The notes: generated by a model not told the origin, from the sequence alone. Shown: positions 22,578-35,417, numbered from the stretch's first letter. The stretch is 64,000 nt of DNA from Lentzea alba (GCF_011067745.1 NZ_JAAMPJ010000005.1:464965-528964); one strand, 5' to 3'. Program-made: numbers and translations.

Positions 22578-24143
22578 GTGGGGGACTTCCAAGAACTGAT
22601 CATGAACACCGCGGCGCGGATCGAGGCGCTGATTCCCGCGGAGCCGGCGGCGGAACTGGGCAGGCGCACCGAACGCTGGAGGCGGGACGACTTCCCGAGC
22701 GGGTCGCTCGTGCAGGAGGCGTTGCGCAACGTTCCAGGTCTGTTGGCGGAACGGCTGCTCGGCGCGCTGGAACTGGGGGTGGCCCGGCTGGACCTGACCG
22801 CGCCGCGGGAGCTCGTCGCGGAGCTGAAGCCGTTGCCCGACGGCAGCGCGTTCTCGTACCTGAGCTCGGACGGTCAGAGCGCGATGGCCACTCCGATGGT
22901 CCTGGTGGAGGGGGTGCACCGGGGCGCGACCGACCTGATCGTCCGGCACGTGCGGGCGCTGCTCCCGGACCTCACCGACGTCACCGGCGACGAGGCCGCC
23001 ATCGCCACGAAGCGCGGGGCGGCACATCTCGCTGTCGCCGTGGCAGTGTCCAGGGCGGTGCTGAACGCGCTCGGCACGCCCACCGCAACCGACCCGGCGG
23101 CGGCGATCGGGATCGCGATCGGCGCCACCGCGGAGATCCTCCCGGACGTCCCCATGCCGCCCGCGTACGCAAAGGCGTTGCTGGACAAGCGACGCGCGGA
23201 GTACCGCAGCGCGTCGTGGTACACGAACGCCCCGGTGTTCGACCACGAGTTCGTGCTCGTCGAGGAACTGGGCCTGACCAAGGCCGACTTCACGGCGACG
23301 GGTCTGGTGAGCGCGGTCGACACCGGGTTCGCGGTCCGCACCGGCATCGCGGAAGGCCAGGTCCCCGTGTCGGTGAGCGTGCTGATGCAGGCGCCACCGC
23401 TGCCTAACACCGAGATGTGGGACGAGATCGCGGAGATCAGCTACCTCGCGGTGAAGGGCGACGCGAGGCTCGGACAGGGCGGCACCCCTCCGTGGCCGGG
23501 CGAGTTCCGGGTCCGCGTGTGTGCGACCGGTCGCGACGAGGGTGATGAGCGGTACGAACTCACGATCTGGCCTGCGCCTCACCAGGATCCGGTGCTGCGC
23601 AAGACGACCGACCGCGTCGGCCACCTGCTGCGCGGAGAACCCGCGCCGCCGCCGCTCTCCCGTCCCGAGCGTCCGTACTGGTGGCTCGAGGACGAGCTCG
23701 AGGTGGCGGCGACCGTCACGATCATCACCAACATCGACGTCGACGAGGTGGTGGGCGAGTTCGAGGAGGACTCGATCGCCGTGGAGATCGGCGGCGACGT
23801 GATCGTCATCGAGGTCAACAACTACCAGGGTTCCCGGCCTGAGGTGCTGGAACGCCTGTCCCGCAACGGGAAGGCCGCCAGTCACTTCTGGAACGTGAAC
23901 GCGCTCACGCGCCTGTCGTTCGCTCGCGAAGGTCAGGTCATCGACGCCCGCGAAGTCCTGAACGAGGACTGGGCCGACGTCGACCCGGAGGTGGGGAAGG
24001 CGTTGGAGGGTCTGCGCTTCACCGACTGGCGCCACCTCAACGCCAAGGGGATCACGGCGGCGGTGAGGTTCACCGGTGCCGTGATCCCCGAGGACGACGT
24101 CCGCGCGGCGATCGAGGAGTTGTTCAGCAGCTGGGAAGACTGA
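22578..24143 (+). CDS. Unrecognised protein with a DUF6461-like tail
   Basis: A 521-residue soluble protein. About the first 370 residues match no family I know; they contain an Ala-rich helical part (RGAAHLAVAVAVSRAVLNALG, AAAIGIAIGATAEILPDVP) and a later segment (DEIAEISYLAVKGDARLG). The last 140 or so (VTIITNIDVDEVVGEFEED, VIVIEVNNYQGSRPEVLERLSRNG, HFWNVNALTRLSFAREGQVIDAREVL) resemble DUF6461, an actinomycete domain of unknown role. The start is GTG 22578 or ATG 22602; neither has a strong ribosome site. It is divergent from the GH20 gene and shares the dre-containing gap. Confidence 0.7.
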   Translation: MGDFQELIMNTAARIEALIPAEPAAELGRRTERWRRDDFPSGSLVQEALRNVPGLLAERLLGALELGVARLDLTAPRELVAELKPLPDGSAFSYLSSDGQSAMATPMVLVEGVHRGATDLIVRHVRALLPDLTDVTGDEAAIATKRGAAHLAVAVAVSRAVLNALGTPTATDPAAAIGIAIGATAEILPDVPMPPAYAKALLDKRRAEYRSASWYTNAPVFDHEFVLVEELGLTKADFTATGLVSAVDTGFAVRTGIAEGQVPVSVSVLMQAPPLPNTEMWDEIAEISYLAVKGDARLGQGGTPPWPGEFRVRVCATGRDEGDERYELTIWPAPHQDPVLRKTTDRVGHLLRGEPAPPPLSRPERPYWWLEDELEVAATVTIITNIDVDEVVGEFEEDSIAVEIGGDVIVIEVNNYQGSRPEVLERLSRNGKAASHFWNVNALTRLSFAREGQVIDAREVLNEDWADVDPEVGKALEGLRFTDWRHLNAKGITAAVRFTGAVIPEDDVRAAIEELFSSWED

Positions 24144-25212
24144 GGCTGTTCACGACCTCGGCGAAGTCGTCGCCGGGAGCGCCGCCCCGCTCCTGGTTGC
24201 GCAGCGCCATGTCCTGGTTGGCCGTCACGTACGGGCGCAGGATCTCCTCGTAGCGCCGGAAAGCGGTGGCGGGGTTGTCTCGGAGTTCGCCGGCGAGCAC
24301 GTACGCGCCGACCAACGCCATGCTGGTGCCCTGCCCGGACAACGGCGAACCGCAGTAGCCGGCGTCACCGAGCAGCACGACGTTGCCGCGGGACCAGGAG
24401 TCCATCCGGATCTGGCTCATCGAGTCGAAGTGGAAGTCGGGCGCCTCCCACATGTGCTTCAACGCGGTCGGCCACACCCAGCCGGCGTCGGCGAACTTCT
24501 CGGCGATCAGCGCACGCTGCGCGTCCACGTCGCGGTAGTCGAACTCCACCTCGCCGTTAAAACCCATGTAGACCCGGCATTCCGCGTTCGAGCGGGCGCT
24601 CATGATGCCGCCGCCGACGACGTTGCCCTGCTGGAAGGTCTGCCAGTGGTCGAGCCCGAGGAAGTTCGGCGCGGTGAAGACGGCCAGGTTCATGCCGAGG
24701 TTGCTGATGAACTGCTGTTCCGGCCCGAAGACGAGCCTGCGGACGTTGGAGTGCAGGCCGTCGGCGCCGACGATGACGTCGAAGTCGCGGGGCGCCGCCT
24801 TCTCGAACGTGACTCGGGTGCCGTCGATCGAGGTGATCGTGTCGTCGAACAGGTACTCCACGCCCTCGGCCGCGTCGAAGAGCATCCGGGCGAGGTCGTC
24901 GCGCAGGAGCTCGACGTCGGGGCTCGCGAGGTCGCCGCCGCTGAGGGTGTGCGTGGTGGAGCTGAACAGCTCGTTGCCGTCGGCGTCGACCATGTTCATG
25001 CCACGCATGTTCGTGTCGAACGACCGCAGCTGGTCGCCGAGGCCCATGCGCTCGACGACCTCCAACGCGGGACCGCGCACGTCGATGGCCTGGCCGCCGG
25101 GCCGCAGACCGCGGGCCCGCTCGACCACGGTGACGCGGAAACCGTGGCGGCGCAGCCAGTACGCGAGCGCGGGACCGCCGATGCTGGCGCCGGAGATCAG
25201 GACGTTCGTCAT
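24124..25212 (-). CDS. FAD-dependent monooxygenase (PHBH/TetX-like)
   Basis: A 362-residue class A flavoprotein hydroxylase. The FAD Rossmann motif is VLISGASIGGPALAYWLRRHGFRVTVVER; the middle DG motif is FDVIVGADGLHSNVR; and the second FAD motif is GNVVLLGDAGYCGSPLSGQGTSMALVGAYVLAGEL. Relatives hydroxylate aromatic substrates or inactivate tetracycline and rifampicin. No biosynthetic genes are adjacent, so detoxification or catabolism is more likely than a pathway step. The ATG at 25210-25212 follows GGGGGCAACACC. The 3' end overlaps the convergent DUF6461 gene by 20 bases. Confidence 0.9.
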   Translation of the reverse strand: MTNVLISGASIGGPALAYWLRRHGFRVTVVERARGLRPGGQAIDVRGPALEVVERMGLGDQLRSFDTNMRGMNMVDADGNELFSSTTHTLSGGDLASPDVELLRDDLARMLFDAAEGVEYLFDDTITSIDGTRVTFEKAAPRDFDVIVGADGLHSNVRRLVFGPEQQFISNLGMNLAVFTAPNFLGLDHWQTFQQGNVVGGGIMSARSNAECRVYMGFNGEVEFDYRDVDAQRALIAEKFADAGWVWPTALKHMWEAPDFHFDSMSQIRMDSWSRGNVVLLGDAGYCGSPLSGQGTSMALVGAYVLAGELRDNPATAFRRYEEILRPYVTANQDMALRNQERGGAPGDDFAEVVNSLSLPSC

Positions 25213-25295
25213 GGTGTTGCCCCCTGTGAGTCGGTGTTGCTCACAAGGTGCCGACCAGCACTGACCGTCCGCTGACCAACCGCCGTCAGTGATGA

Positions 25296-26114
25296 TCAGG
25301 GTTTGACAGCGACGCCCGCGAACGGGACCTCGTTGATCTCCGGGTTCGTCGCGAAGTCGCCCGCGCTGTCCGGCCGCCACGACGGGCAGCCGACGAGCCC
25401 CGGCTCGACCAGGTCGAACCCGCCGAAGAACGCGAGCACCTCGTCGTGCGTGCGCGGGAAGGCCTGGTTCTGGGAGCTCTTGGTGTTGTAGGTCTGCACG
25501 GCCTCGTCCATCCCGGCGGGCTTGGCCTCGGCCGACGCGTGCGACAACGCGAGGAAACTGCCGGGCGCCAGCCGGTCGCGGTACTGGCCGACGAGCGCCG
25601 CCGGGTCCCACTCGTCCGGGACGAAGTGCAGCACCAGCAACATGAACAGGCCGACCGGCTGGTCGAAGTCGATGAGCTTGCGGGTCGGGTCGGCGTTGAA
25701 GATCGCGTCGAGGTCGCGCAGATCGGCCTGCACCACGGCGGTGTTGCCGTTGCCCGCCAGGATCAGCTCGCTGTGCGCGACCGCCACCGGGTCCCGGTCG
25801 ACGTAGACCACCCTGCAGTCGGGGGCCTCCGCCTGCACGATCTCGTGCAGGTTGCCCACGGTGGGGATGCCGGAGCCGATGTCGAGGAACTGCCGCACCC
25901 CGTGCTCGACCATGTGCAGCGCGGCCCTGCGCAGGAACGACCTGTTCAGCCGCGCGGCGTCGCGGACGCCGGGCATGATCTGCAGGATCTTCTCGGCCAG
26001 CATGCGGTCGGGGGCGAAGTTGTGACCACCACCGAGCCAGTAGTCGTACACCCGCGCCGGTGACGGCACCGTCGTGTCCACACCTGGCGGAACCCAACCG
26101 AGGTCGTTGCTCAC
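25296..26114 (-). CDS. SAM-dependent methyltransferase (Methyltransf_19)
   Basis: A 272-residue protein of the actinomycete family PF04672. Hallmarks: VPSPARVYDYWLGGGHNFAPDR at the N terminus, RQFLDIGSGIPTVGNLHEI for SAM binding, VVYVDRDPVAVAHSELIL, VQADLRD and GLFMLLVLHFVPDEWDPAALVGQYRDRL. Substrates of the family are unknown. GTG at 26112-26114 (minus strand) is preferred, giving the usual opening before PPGVDTTVPSPARVYDY; a longer reading from 26285 would add an atypical basic leader. It lies upstream of the flavin monooxygenase on the same strand with an 83-base gap. Confidence 0.88.
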   Translation of the reverse strand: MSNDLGWVPPGVDTTVPSPARVYDYWLGGGHNFAPDRMLAEKILQIMPGVRDAARLNRSFLRRAALHMVEHGVRQFLDIGSGIPTVGNLHEIVQAEAPDCRVVYVDRDPVAVAHSELILAGNGNTAVVQADLRDLDAIFNADPTRKLIDFDQPVGLFMLLVLHFVPDEWDPAALVGQYRDRLAPGSFLALSHASAEAKPAGMDEAVQTYNTKSSQNQAFPRTHDEVLAFFGGFDLVEPGLVGCPSWRPDSAGDFATNPEINEVPFAGVAVKP

Positions 26115-26237
26115 CCGACCGAGCGTACGCGTGCGCACCAGATCGGCCGACTGCATCAGCATCCGATCGTGTGTATCTGCTCGCCTCCACTGGCGCGGTG
26201 GCTCTAGGTTGTTCGGGGTCGCGAGAAGGTGGGTGTG

Positions 26238-27565
26238 ATGCCGAGCGTCACGACGGTGCCGGGCCGATGGCCCCTCATCGGACACACCATCACCCTGCTC
26301 AGGTCGCCGGTCGAGTTCCTCTCCTCGTTGTCCGCCAAGGGTGACGTGGTCAGAGTCTTCCTCGGTCCCCTACCGGTGCACCTGGTCACGACCCCCGAGC
26401 TCGCGACGAAGCTGCTCACGTCGGACAAGTTCGACAAGGGCATCGTCTTCGACAAGATGCGCCCGTTGTTCGGCAACGGGCTCGCCACGTCGAACGGCGC
26501 GTTCAACCAGCGGCAGCGCCGGATGATGTTGCCCGCGTTCAGCCGCACCAGGGTCTCGACCTACGCCGAGACCGTGATCACCACGCTGGCGACCGAGCTG
26601 CGCGACTCGTGGCACCACGGTCAGCGGCTCGAGTTCGACGAGGTGATGCAGGACTTCGTGATGACCGTCGCCGGGCGCACGCTGTTCTCCGCCGAGCTCG
26701 GTCCCGAGGTGCTGGCCGAGATCAAGCGCTCCATCCCGATCATGCTCGAACACGTGCTGGTGCGCGCGTTCTCCCCCGGGTTCGTGGAGAAGCTGCCGAT
26801 CAGGGCGAACCGCGAGTTCGACGAGGCCGCCGCCCGGCTGCGCCGGATCATCCCCGAGGTCGTCGTCGGGGCCCGCCAGGACGGCACCGACCACGGTGAC
26901 CTGCTCTCGGCGTTGCTCGCCGCGCGGGACGCGGACACCGGCGAGGCGATGACCGACGAGCAGATCCACGACGAGGTCGTCACGATCCTCACCACCGGCG
27001 CGGAGACAACGGCGGTGGCGCTCGCCTGGTTCTTCCACGAGGTCGGCACCCGACCTGAGGTGCGCCGGCGGTTCCACGCCGAGGTCGACGCCGTGCTGGG
27101 CGACCGGCCCGCGACGTTCGAGGACGTGGTGAAGCTCGAGTACACCGGCCGGATCATCAACGAGGTGCTGCGGCGCACCCCGCCGATCATCCTGATGCGC
27201 CGGGCGCGTGAGGACGTCGAGATCGGTGGCGTGCTCGTCGAGAAAGGCTCCGAGATCGCGGTCTCGCAGCACACGCTGCACCGCGATCCCCGCTGGTTCC
27301 CGAATCCCGACGGGTTCGACCCGGACCGCTGGGAACCGGACAGGGCAGCGGAACTCCCCAAGGGCGCGTTCATCCCGTTCGGCGGGGGTTCGCGGTTCTG
27401 CCCAGGACACTTCCTCGCCCACACGGAGATCGCGATCGCGGCCGCGACGATCGCGACCAGGTGGGACCTCGTCCCCGTTGCGGGACAACGCGTCTACGCC
27501 CAGGTGAAGGCGACCATGCAGCCGAACCAGCTGCCGATGACCGCCATGAGCAGAAAGCCTCAAGC

Positions 27566-27569
<4 letters not shown>
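26238..27569 (+). CDS. Cytochrome P450
   Basis: A 443-residue haem monooxygenase. The cysteine loop FIPFGGGSRFCPGHFLAHTE binds haem; EVLRRTPP carries the ExxR helix, and the oxygen-binding I helix is ILTTGAETTAVALAWFFHEV. The N-terminal PGRWPLIGHTITLLRSP is typical of longer, class-II-like bacterial P450s (CYP102/CYP136-like), so it is not a CYP107-type macrolide enzyme. ATG 26238 follows AGAAGG. The stop overlaps the GTG of the hydrolase gene. The convergent geosmin synthase makes a terpenoid substrate conceivable, but there is no direct evidence. Confidence 0.92.
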
Positions 27570-30782
<3,213 letters not shown>

Positions 30783-30812
30783 TCAGCCCAGCAGGTCTCG
30801 ACAGGCAGACAC

Positions 30813-31361
30813 TCAGCGCACCAATGACTGCGCGCTCAACTTCACCGCGAACGGGAACTGCAGCTCGATGATCTCTTCGCCGTCCGAACGGGCCTGTTCC
30901 ACGTAGACGCCGTTTTCCCAATGCAGGCAGCGCAGCCAGGGACTGTCGTAATCGATCATCCAGTAGTTTTCGCAGCCGACTTCCTGGAACTTCGCCCGTT
31001 TGAGTTCGAGGTCCACGTGGCGCGTGCGCGGCGACAGGACCTCGACCGCCAGCACGGGCGGTCCGATGAGCGCCTGCTTCGTGAACTGCTCGCGCCGGCC
31101 CACCACCAGGTCGGGGATGAACACCGTGTCGTCGGCGAGCACCACGTCGACCGGAGCGGGGAGGACCTCCAGCTCCGGCGGGCAGACAGCCGTCAGCGCC
31201 ACCAGCAGTCGCGCGACGACCCGCTGGTGCACGGGGCGGGGTGAGGGGCTCATGACCAGCACCCCGTCGACGAGTTCGAAACGGTGCCCGTCATCAGGCA
31301 TCGCCTCCAGGTCCGCCCACGTCAATGGCCTGCCGTGGGGAAACGTCGGGACACCACCCAT
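30813..31361 (-). CDS. Uma2-family (DUF820) endonuclease-like protein
   Basis: A 182-residue PD-(D/E)XK-fold protein. LTWADLEAMPDDGHRFELVDGVLVMSPSP is the standard Uma2 opening; FIPDLVV, LAVEVLSPRTRHVDLELKRAKFQEVGCENYWMIDYD carries the Asp, Glu and Lys of the nuclease motif. These proteins are common, multicopy and of uncertain role. The start MGGVPTFPHGRPLTW is preferred over an upstream ATG at 31445 that adds 28 atypical residues. It stands alone with long gaps on both sides. Confidence 0.88.
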   Translation of the reverse strand: MGGVPTFPHGRPLTWADLEAMPDDGHRFELVDGVLVMSPSPRPVHQRVVARLLVALTAVCPPELEVLPAPVDVVLADDTVFIPDLVVGRREQFTKQALIGPPVLAVEVLSPRTRHVDLELKRAKFQEVGCENYWMIDYDSPWLRCLHWENGVYVEQARSDGEEIIELQFPFAVKLSAQSLVR

Positions 31362-31797
31362 GGTGCGTTCCACCCCCGCGTCGAGGCCACTGTCCGCCGG
31401 ACGGGTCCCGGCGATGCCATTAGACAAGACTGGTCCGATTCGCACGACTCACAAGCCCCTTTTGGCCGACCTCGCACCACTGCACGCACACGTCTCCGTC
31501 ACGCCCGCCCCGCTGGGTGAGCGTCGAGTGGTCCTGCCGTGGAAGGCGCCACCCGGACGGAGCAGCCTTTGGTTGCAATCGAACAACTGGCTAATTTTTG
31601 ATCAATTTTCGGGCGATTTTCGGTAACGCCATCGCCGCTGCCAATTGTCCGCGAATGCGACCCTAACGGAATCTTACGAGCCCGCCAAGCACTCTGTTGG
31701 AGCAATACCTCGTGGAAGGGTCGTGTGATCGTGGTGGGGACGATGTGTGGACGCTCTCCAACACCCTCGGTGGCACCACCACCGAGGGGAGCCGGGA
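31362..31797. other. Gene-poor interval
   Basis: A 436-base stretch without a convincing gene except for a possible extension of the Uma2 frame to 31445. It includes the least GC-rich part of the window (31585-31630, several T runs around a TGATCA). It ends with the hairpin that precedes the 31-residue peptide. It may hold promoters for both flanking genes. Confidence 0.5.
31764..31792 (+). promoter_or_regulatory. Hairpin that buries a ribosome binding site
   Basis: CCCTCGGTGG (31764-31773) and CCACCGAGGG (31779-31788) form a perfect 10-base stem with loop CACCA. The 3' arm runs into GAGGGGAG (31785-31792), the ribosome binding site of the 31-residue gene that starts at 31798. In the folded form translation would be blocked. 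Confidence 0.6.
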
Positions 31798-31893
31798 ATG
31801 CGCAGCACCAAGGACAAGGTCACTCAATACGCGGCGTTCGCGTTGATCGCGGGAGTTGCTACGACGCTGGTTCTGCTGGCGCTGTGGCTCTAG
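31798..31893 (+). CDS. 31-residue single-helix membrane peptide
   Basis: A 32-codon gene: MRSTKDKVTQYAAFALIAG then VATTLVLLALWL and TAG. A charged, basic N terminus is followed by a single transmembrane helix of about 20 residues reaching the C terminus. GAGGGGAG lies six bases before the ATG, an excellent ribosome site, and a perfect hairpin includes it. No family is recognised. The last 35 bases overlap the end of the convergent AfsR-like gene. Composition, ribosome site and hairpin together argue that it is real, though short. Confidence 0.6.
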   Translation: MRSTKDKVTQYAAFALIAGVATTLVLLALWL

Positions 31894-34780
31894 CGAGAAT
31901 CCGCTTCGCGACCGCCACCGCCCTGGGCTGACGCAGGCGCTCGGCGCACTGGACCGCCTCCTCGCCGTAGCGGACGGCGGTGGCACGGTCGCCGAGCGCC
32001 AGGTGCAGCCGGGACAGCTGGCCGAGCACGCGGTCGCCCATCCACCGGCGCCGAGCCTTGTTGATCGCCTTCAGGGTCCACTCGCCGTACCGCACGGCCT
32101 CGGTCAGCCGTCCCTCCAGCTCCGCACGGATGGCCAGGGTGGAAGCCAGCTCCAGCTCAGCGGCGTGGTCCTCGATCTCGTCCATGGCCCTGAGCGCCTC
32201 TTCGTCACCGGTCACTCCCAGGCCTTTCCGGCACAGGTCCACTGCCGCGCGCGTCATCTCCAGCGCCTTGCCGGGCATGCCGAACTCCAGTGCCGCGTAG
32301 GCGAAGTCGGCCCGTGAGAGCAGCTCGTTGCGCCAGTCCTCGTACTCCTGGAACGCCAGCACGGATCGTTCGAGGTACTCGACGCACTCGTCGTCGTTGA
32401 ACAGGTAGAAGTGGGTGTAGCCCAAGTCCTGCAACACCATCGCGGCCCGCCAGAAGTCGCCGTGCTCTTCGAGCAACGACAGCGCTGCCTCGCTGTGTGC
32501 CAGTGCTTCGTCGTTCTGGCCGCGGAGCACGTGCACGAGGCTGAGGTTGTGCAGCGCGGCGGCCTCCCCCGTCGGCGCTCCCGCCGCTCGCATCAGCGCC
32601 AACCCTCGTTCGAAATACTCCTCCGCCTTGTCGAGCTGGTTGGTTTCCCGCGCGATGATGCCGAGCATCCCCAGAACGGATGACTCCCCACGCAGATCGC
32701 CGATCTGGCGCATCAGTTCCAGTGACTCGTACAGGTGCTGGAGCGGCTTCGCGTCCTGCCGCGTGATGTAGGCGGATCCGAGGCCCCGCAACGCCTCCGC
32801 ACGGGCTTTCAGATCACCGAGCTGGCGCGCGGCGGCGAGCGCGACGTTCTGCAGCTCGATCCGTTCGCGGCCATAGCCCAGCAGGAAGTTCGACATGTGG
32901 TGCGGCACCTGCCAGGCATGCGCGTAGTGGCCGCGGTAGGCAGCCAGGTACACGGCGGCCCTGAGGTTCGACCGCTCGGCGTTCAGCCATCGAGCCGCGT
33001 CCCGGACGGTCGTGAGCGGCGGCGGGTCGAACGGGAGGTACCGCACAACGGAGTGGATCTGCGACCTTCCCGGCGACATCCGGAACTCCGCGAGTGCCAC
33101 GGTGTGCAGGTAGTAGTCGAGGATGCGCAGGACCGTCTCGTCGGCCTCGTCCGGCTCGACACTCGCTTTCGCGTGGTCGGCCAGCAGGTCGTGGAAGCGG
33201 TAGCGGCCGTTCTCCTTCTGCTGCACCAGGTGCACGTCGAGCAGTTCGTCCAGCAGCCGTTCCGCTTCCGCCCGTGTCGTGCCGATCACCGCGGCCGCGA
33301 GGTAGGCGTCCCAGTCCTCACCGGTGTGCAGGCCGAGCCGCCGGAACAGGCGCTGTTGCTCGGGCGTGAGTTGCTGGTACGACAGAGCGAACGCGCCGGC
33401 GACGCTGCGTTCGCCCGCGGTCAGCTCGGTCAGCCGGTGCTCGGTGAGCCGCCGGATGACGTCCTGCGCGGACCACGCCGGCCTGGTGCGCCAACGGGCG
33501 CCGACGATTCGCGCGGCGAGCGGCAGATAGCCGCAGAGTCGGACGATCTCGCGAGACCCGTCGAGTTCAGCCTTGGGCCCGACGATGCTCGCGAGCAGCT
33601 TCAGCGAGTCCTCTTCGGACAGAACGTCGAGCGAGACCGTGTGCGCGGCGTCCAGGTCGACGAGCCTGCGCCTGCTGGTGACCAGGACCAGGCCGGTGCC
33701 GGGCAGCAACGGGCGGACCTGCGCGGTGCTGCCCGCGTTGTCGAGCACCACGAGTGCCTTGCGGTGGGCCATTTCCGCGCGCCACCGGGCCGCACGGGCG
33801 TCGAGGCCGTCCGGGATGTCGTGGGCGGGCACGCCGAGCGCGGTCAGCAACGCCAGCAGCGCGTCCGCCGGGGTGCGTGGTTCGACGCCCTCGGTGTAGG
33901 AGTGCAGGTCGACGAACAGCTGCGCGTCCGGGAACCTCCGGGCGAGCCGGTGCGCCGCGCGGACCGCGAGCGTGGTCTTGCCGATGCCGGCCATGCCGTC
34001 GATCGCGGTGATCGCGACGCAGCCGGACGGCACGGCGGCGAGGATCTCGTCGAGGTCGTCGGTGCGGCCGGCGAAGTCGGGGATGTCGCCAGGCAGGTCG
34101 TTGCGGGCCCGCGGCCGGTTGTCGGCCGTGAGCACCTGCTGGTGGGCCTGTTGCAGGTCCTTGCCGGGGTCGAGGCCGAGCTCCTCGGCGAGCCGGGTGC
34201 GGATGTCGTCGTACGCCTGCAGCGCCTCGGTTTGCCGGTCGCAGCGGTGCAGCGCCACGATCAGCTGGGCCCACATCCGTTCCCTGGTGGGGTGCTGGCG
34301 GGTGAGCGTGCGCAGTTCGGGGACGAGCTGCTCGTGCAGGCCGGCCCGCAGGTCGTGCTCGATCCGCGCTTCCAGCGTCGCGAGGTGCTTCTCGGTCAAC
34401 GCGGGCAGGTGGTCGCGTTCGAGCGCGTCGCTGCCGATGTCGGCGAACGGCCGGCCGCGCCAGAGGGCGAGCGCCTCCCGCGGTTCCAGTCGGTCGAACC
34501 GGTGGACGTCGACCTCGTCCGGCCGCACGTCCAGCAGGTAGCCGCCGGGCCTGGTCTGCACGAGCGCTGGTTCGCCGAGGTCCTCGCGGAGCCGGCCGAC
34601 GGTGGTCTGCAGGGCGTTGCGCGAACCGCCGACCAGCTCGACCAGTTCGTCGACGCCGACCACCTGACCGGGCCGCAGCAACAGCGCGGCGAGCACCACC
34701 CGCCGCTTGCCGGGCGGGACGTGGACGTGGCGCCCGTCGAGCACCACGTCCAACGGCCCGAGCAGGCCGAACGATCTCAC
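31859..34780 (-). CDS. AfsR/SARP-type regulator with NB-ARC and TPR domains
   Basis: A 973-residue regulator. An OmpR-like winged helix (FGLLGPLDVVLDGRHVHVPPGKRRVVLAALLL, about residues 3-90) is followed by a bacterial activation domain (EARIEHDLRAGLHEQLVPELRTLTRQHP, about 130-230), an NB-ARC ATPase with Walker A GMAGIGKTTLA near residue 265 and ALVVLDN, and C-terminal TPR repeats from about residue 600. Such proteins switch on secondary metabolism. GTG at 34778-34780 overlaps the nitroreductase stop and follows GGGG. The coupled nitroreductase is the nearest candidate partner; no antibiotic cluster is adjacent. Confidence 0.93.
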   Translation of the reverse strand: MRSFGLLGPLDVVLDGRHVHVPPGKRRVVLAALLLRPGQVVGVDELVELVGGSRNALQTTVGRLREDLGEPALVQTRPGGYLLDVRPDEVDVHRFDRLEPREALALWRGRPFADIGSDALERDHLPALTEKHLATLEARIEHDLRAGLHEQLVPELRTLTRQHPTRERMWAQLIVALHRCDRQTEALQAYDDIRTRLAEELGLDPGKDLQQAHQQVLTADNRPRARNDLPGDIPDFAGRTDDLDEILAAVPSGCVAITAIDGMAGIGKTTLAVRAAHRLARRFPDAQLFVDLHSYTEGVEPRTPADALLALLTALGVPAHDIPDGLDARAARWRAEMAHRKALVVLDNAGSTAQVRPLLPGTGLVLVTSRRRLVDLDAAHTVSLDVLSEEDSLKLLASIVGPKAELDGSREIVRLCGYLPLAARIVGARWRTRPAWSAQDVIRRLTEHRLTELTAGERSVAGAFALSYQQLTPEQQRLFRRLGLHTGEDWDAYLAAAVIGTTRAEAERLLDELLDVHLVQQKENGRYRFHDLLADHAKASVEPDEADETVLRILDYYLHTVALAEFRMSPGRSQIHSVVRYLPFDPPPLTTVRDAARWLNAERSNLRAAVYLAAYRGHYAHAWQVPHHMSNFLLGYGRERIELQNVALAAARQLGDLKARAEALRGLGSAYITRQDAKPLQHLYESLELMRQIGDLRGESSVLGMLGIIARETNQLDKAEEYFERGLALMRAAGAPTGEAAALHNLSLVHVLRGQNDEALAHSEAALSLLEEHGDFWRAAMVLQDLGYTHFYLFNDDECVEYLERSVLAFQEYEDWRNELLSRADFAYAALEFGMPGKALEMTRAAVDLCRKGLGVTGDEEALRAMDEIEDHAAELELASTLAIRAELEGRLTEAVRYGEWTLKAINKARRRWMGDRVLGQLSRLHLALGDRATAVRYGEEAVQCAERLRQPRAVAVAKRILARATAPAEPAS

Positions 34781-35364
34781 TGCCACTGACCCCAGTGCAC
34801 CATCTCGTCGAACCGCAAGCGCTTGCGCGTCCGCGGCGAGGCGCCCTCGGAGATGCCCTCCTCGGCGGGGTGCCCGATCGCGATCATGCCGATCGGCACG
34901 TACTCGTCCGGCACGCCGAACTCCGCGCGCAGTGCCGGCCACTCGTCCTTGTTGGTGCCGAAGAAAACCGCACCGAGGCCTTCGTCGACGGCGGTCTGCA
35001 GGATCAGCAACGCGGCCATGCCGGTGTCGATGTCCCAGTACGGCACCGGCCAGTGGTCCTCGCTGCGGTCCGTCCAGCCCTTGTCGGCCTGCGCGTACCG
35101 GTCGAGGTAGACGTCCTTGGCCGAGAACGGGATCACGATGACGGGCGCCGTCTTGACCCCGTCGCCTGCCCACAGCTCGAACCTGTCGAAGAGCCGCTTC
35201 AGCTGTTCGCCCTGCAGCACCAGGAACCCCTGGCCCTGCGAAAATCCGGCGGAGGGACCGCGCACCGCGTTGCGCATGATCCGCTGGATGCTCTCGTCGC
35301 TGACGGGTTCGCTGGTGAACTTGCGGACCATGCGCCGGCGCCGGACGACGTCTTGGAACTCCAT
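34777..35364 (-). CDS. Nitroreductase-family flavoprotein
   Basis: A 195-residue FMN-dependent oxidoreductase. The opening EFQDVVRRRRMVRKFTSEPVSDESI and NAVRGPSAGFSQGQGFLVLQG are the FMN-binding signatures; AALLILQTAVDEGLGAVFFG and the end KRLRFDEMVHWGQW resemble the BluB-like/F420-linked subgroup. It may reduce nitro compounds, quinones or act on flavin. The stop overlaps the start of the AfsR-like regulator, so they share a transcript. A very long hairpin lies 54 bases upstream of its start. Confidence 0.9.
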   Translation of the reverse strand: MEFQDVVRRRRMVRKFTSEPVSDESIQRIMRNAVRGPSAGFSQGQGFLVLQGEQLKRLFDRFELWAGDGVKTAPVIVIPFSAKDVYLDRYAQADKGWTDRSEDHWPVPYWDIDTGMAALLILQTAVDEGLGAVFFGTNKDEWPALRAEFGVPDEYVPIGMIAIGHPAEEGISEGASPRTRKRLRFDEMVHWGQWQ

Positions 35365-35417
35365 GTCGACCTCCCCCAGATAGACCTAGAACCCGACCGT
35401 ATCAGCCGGCCGTCACT

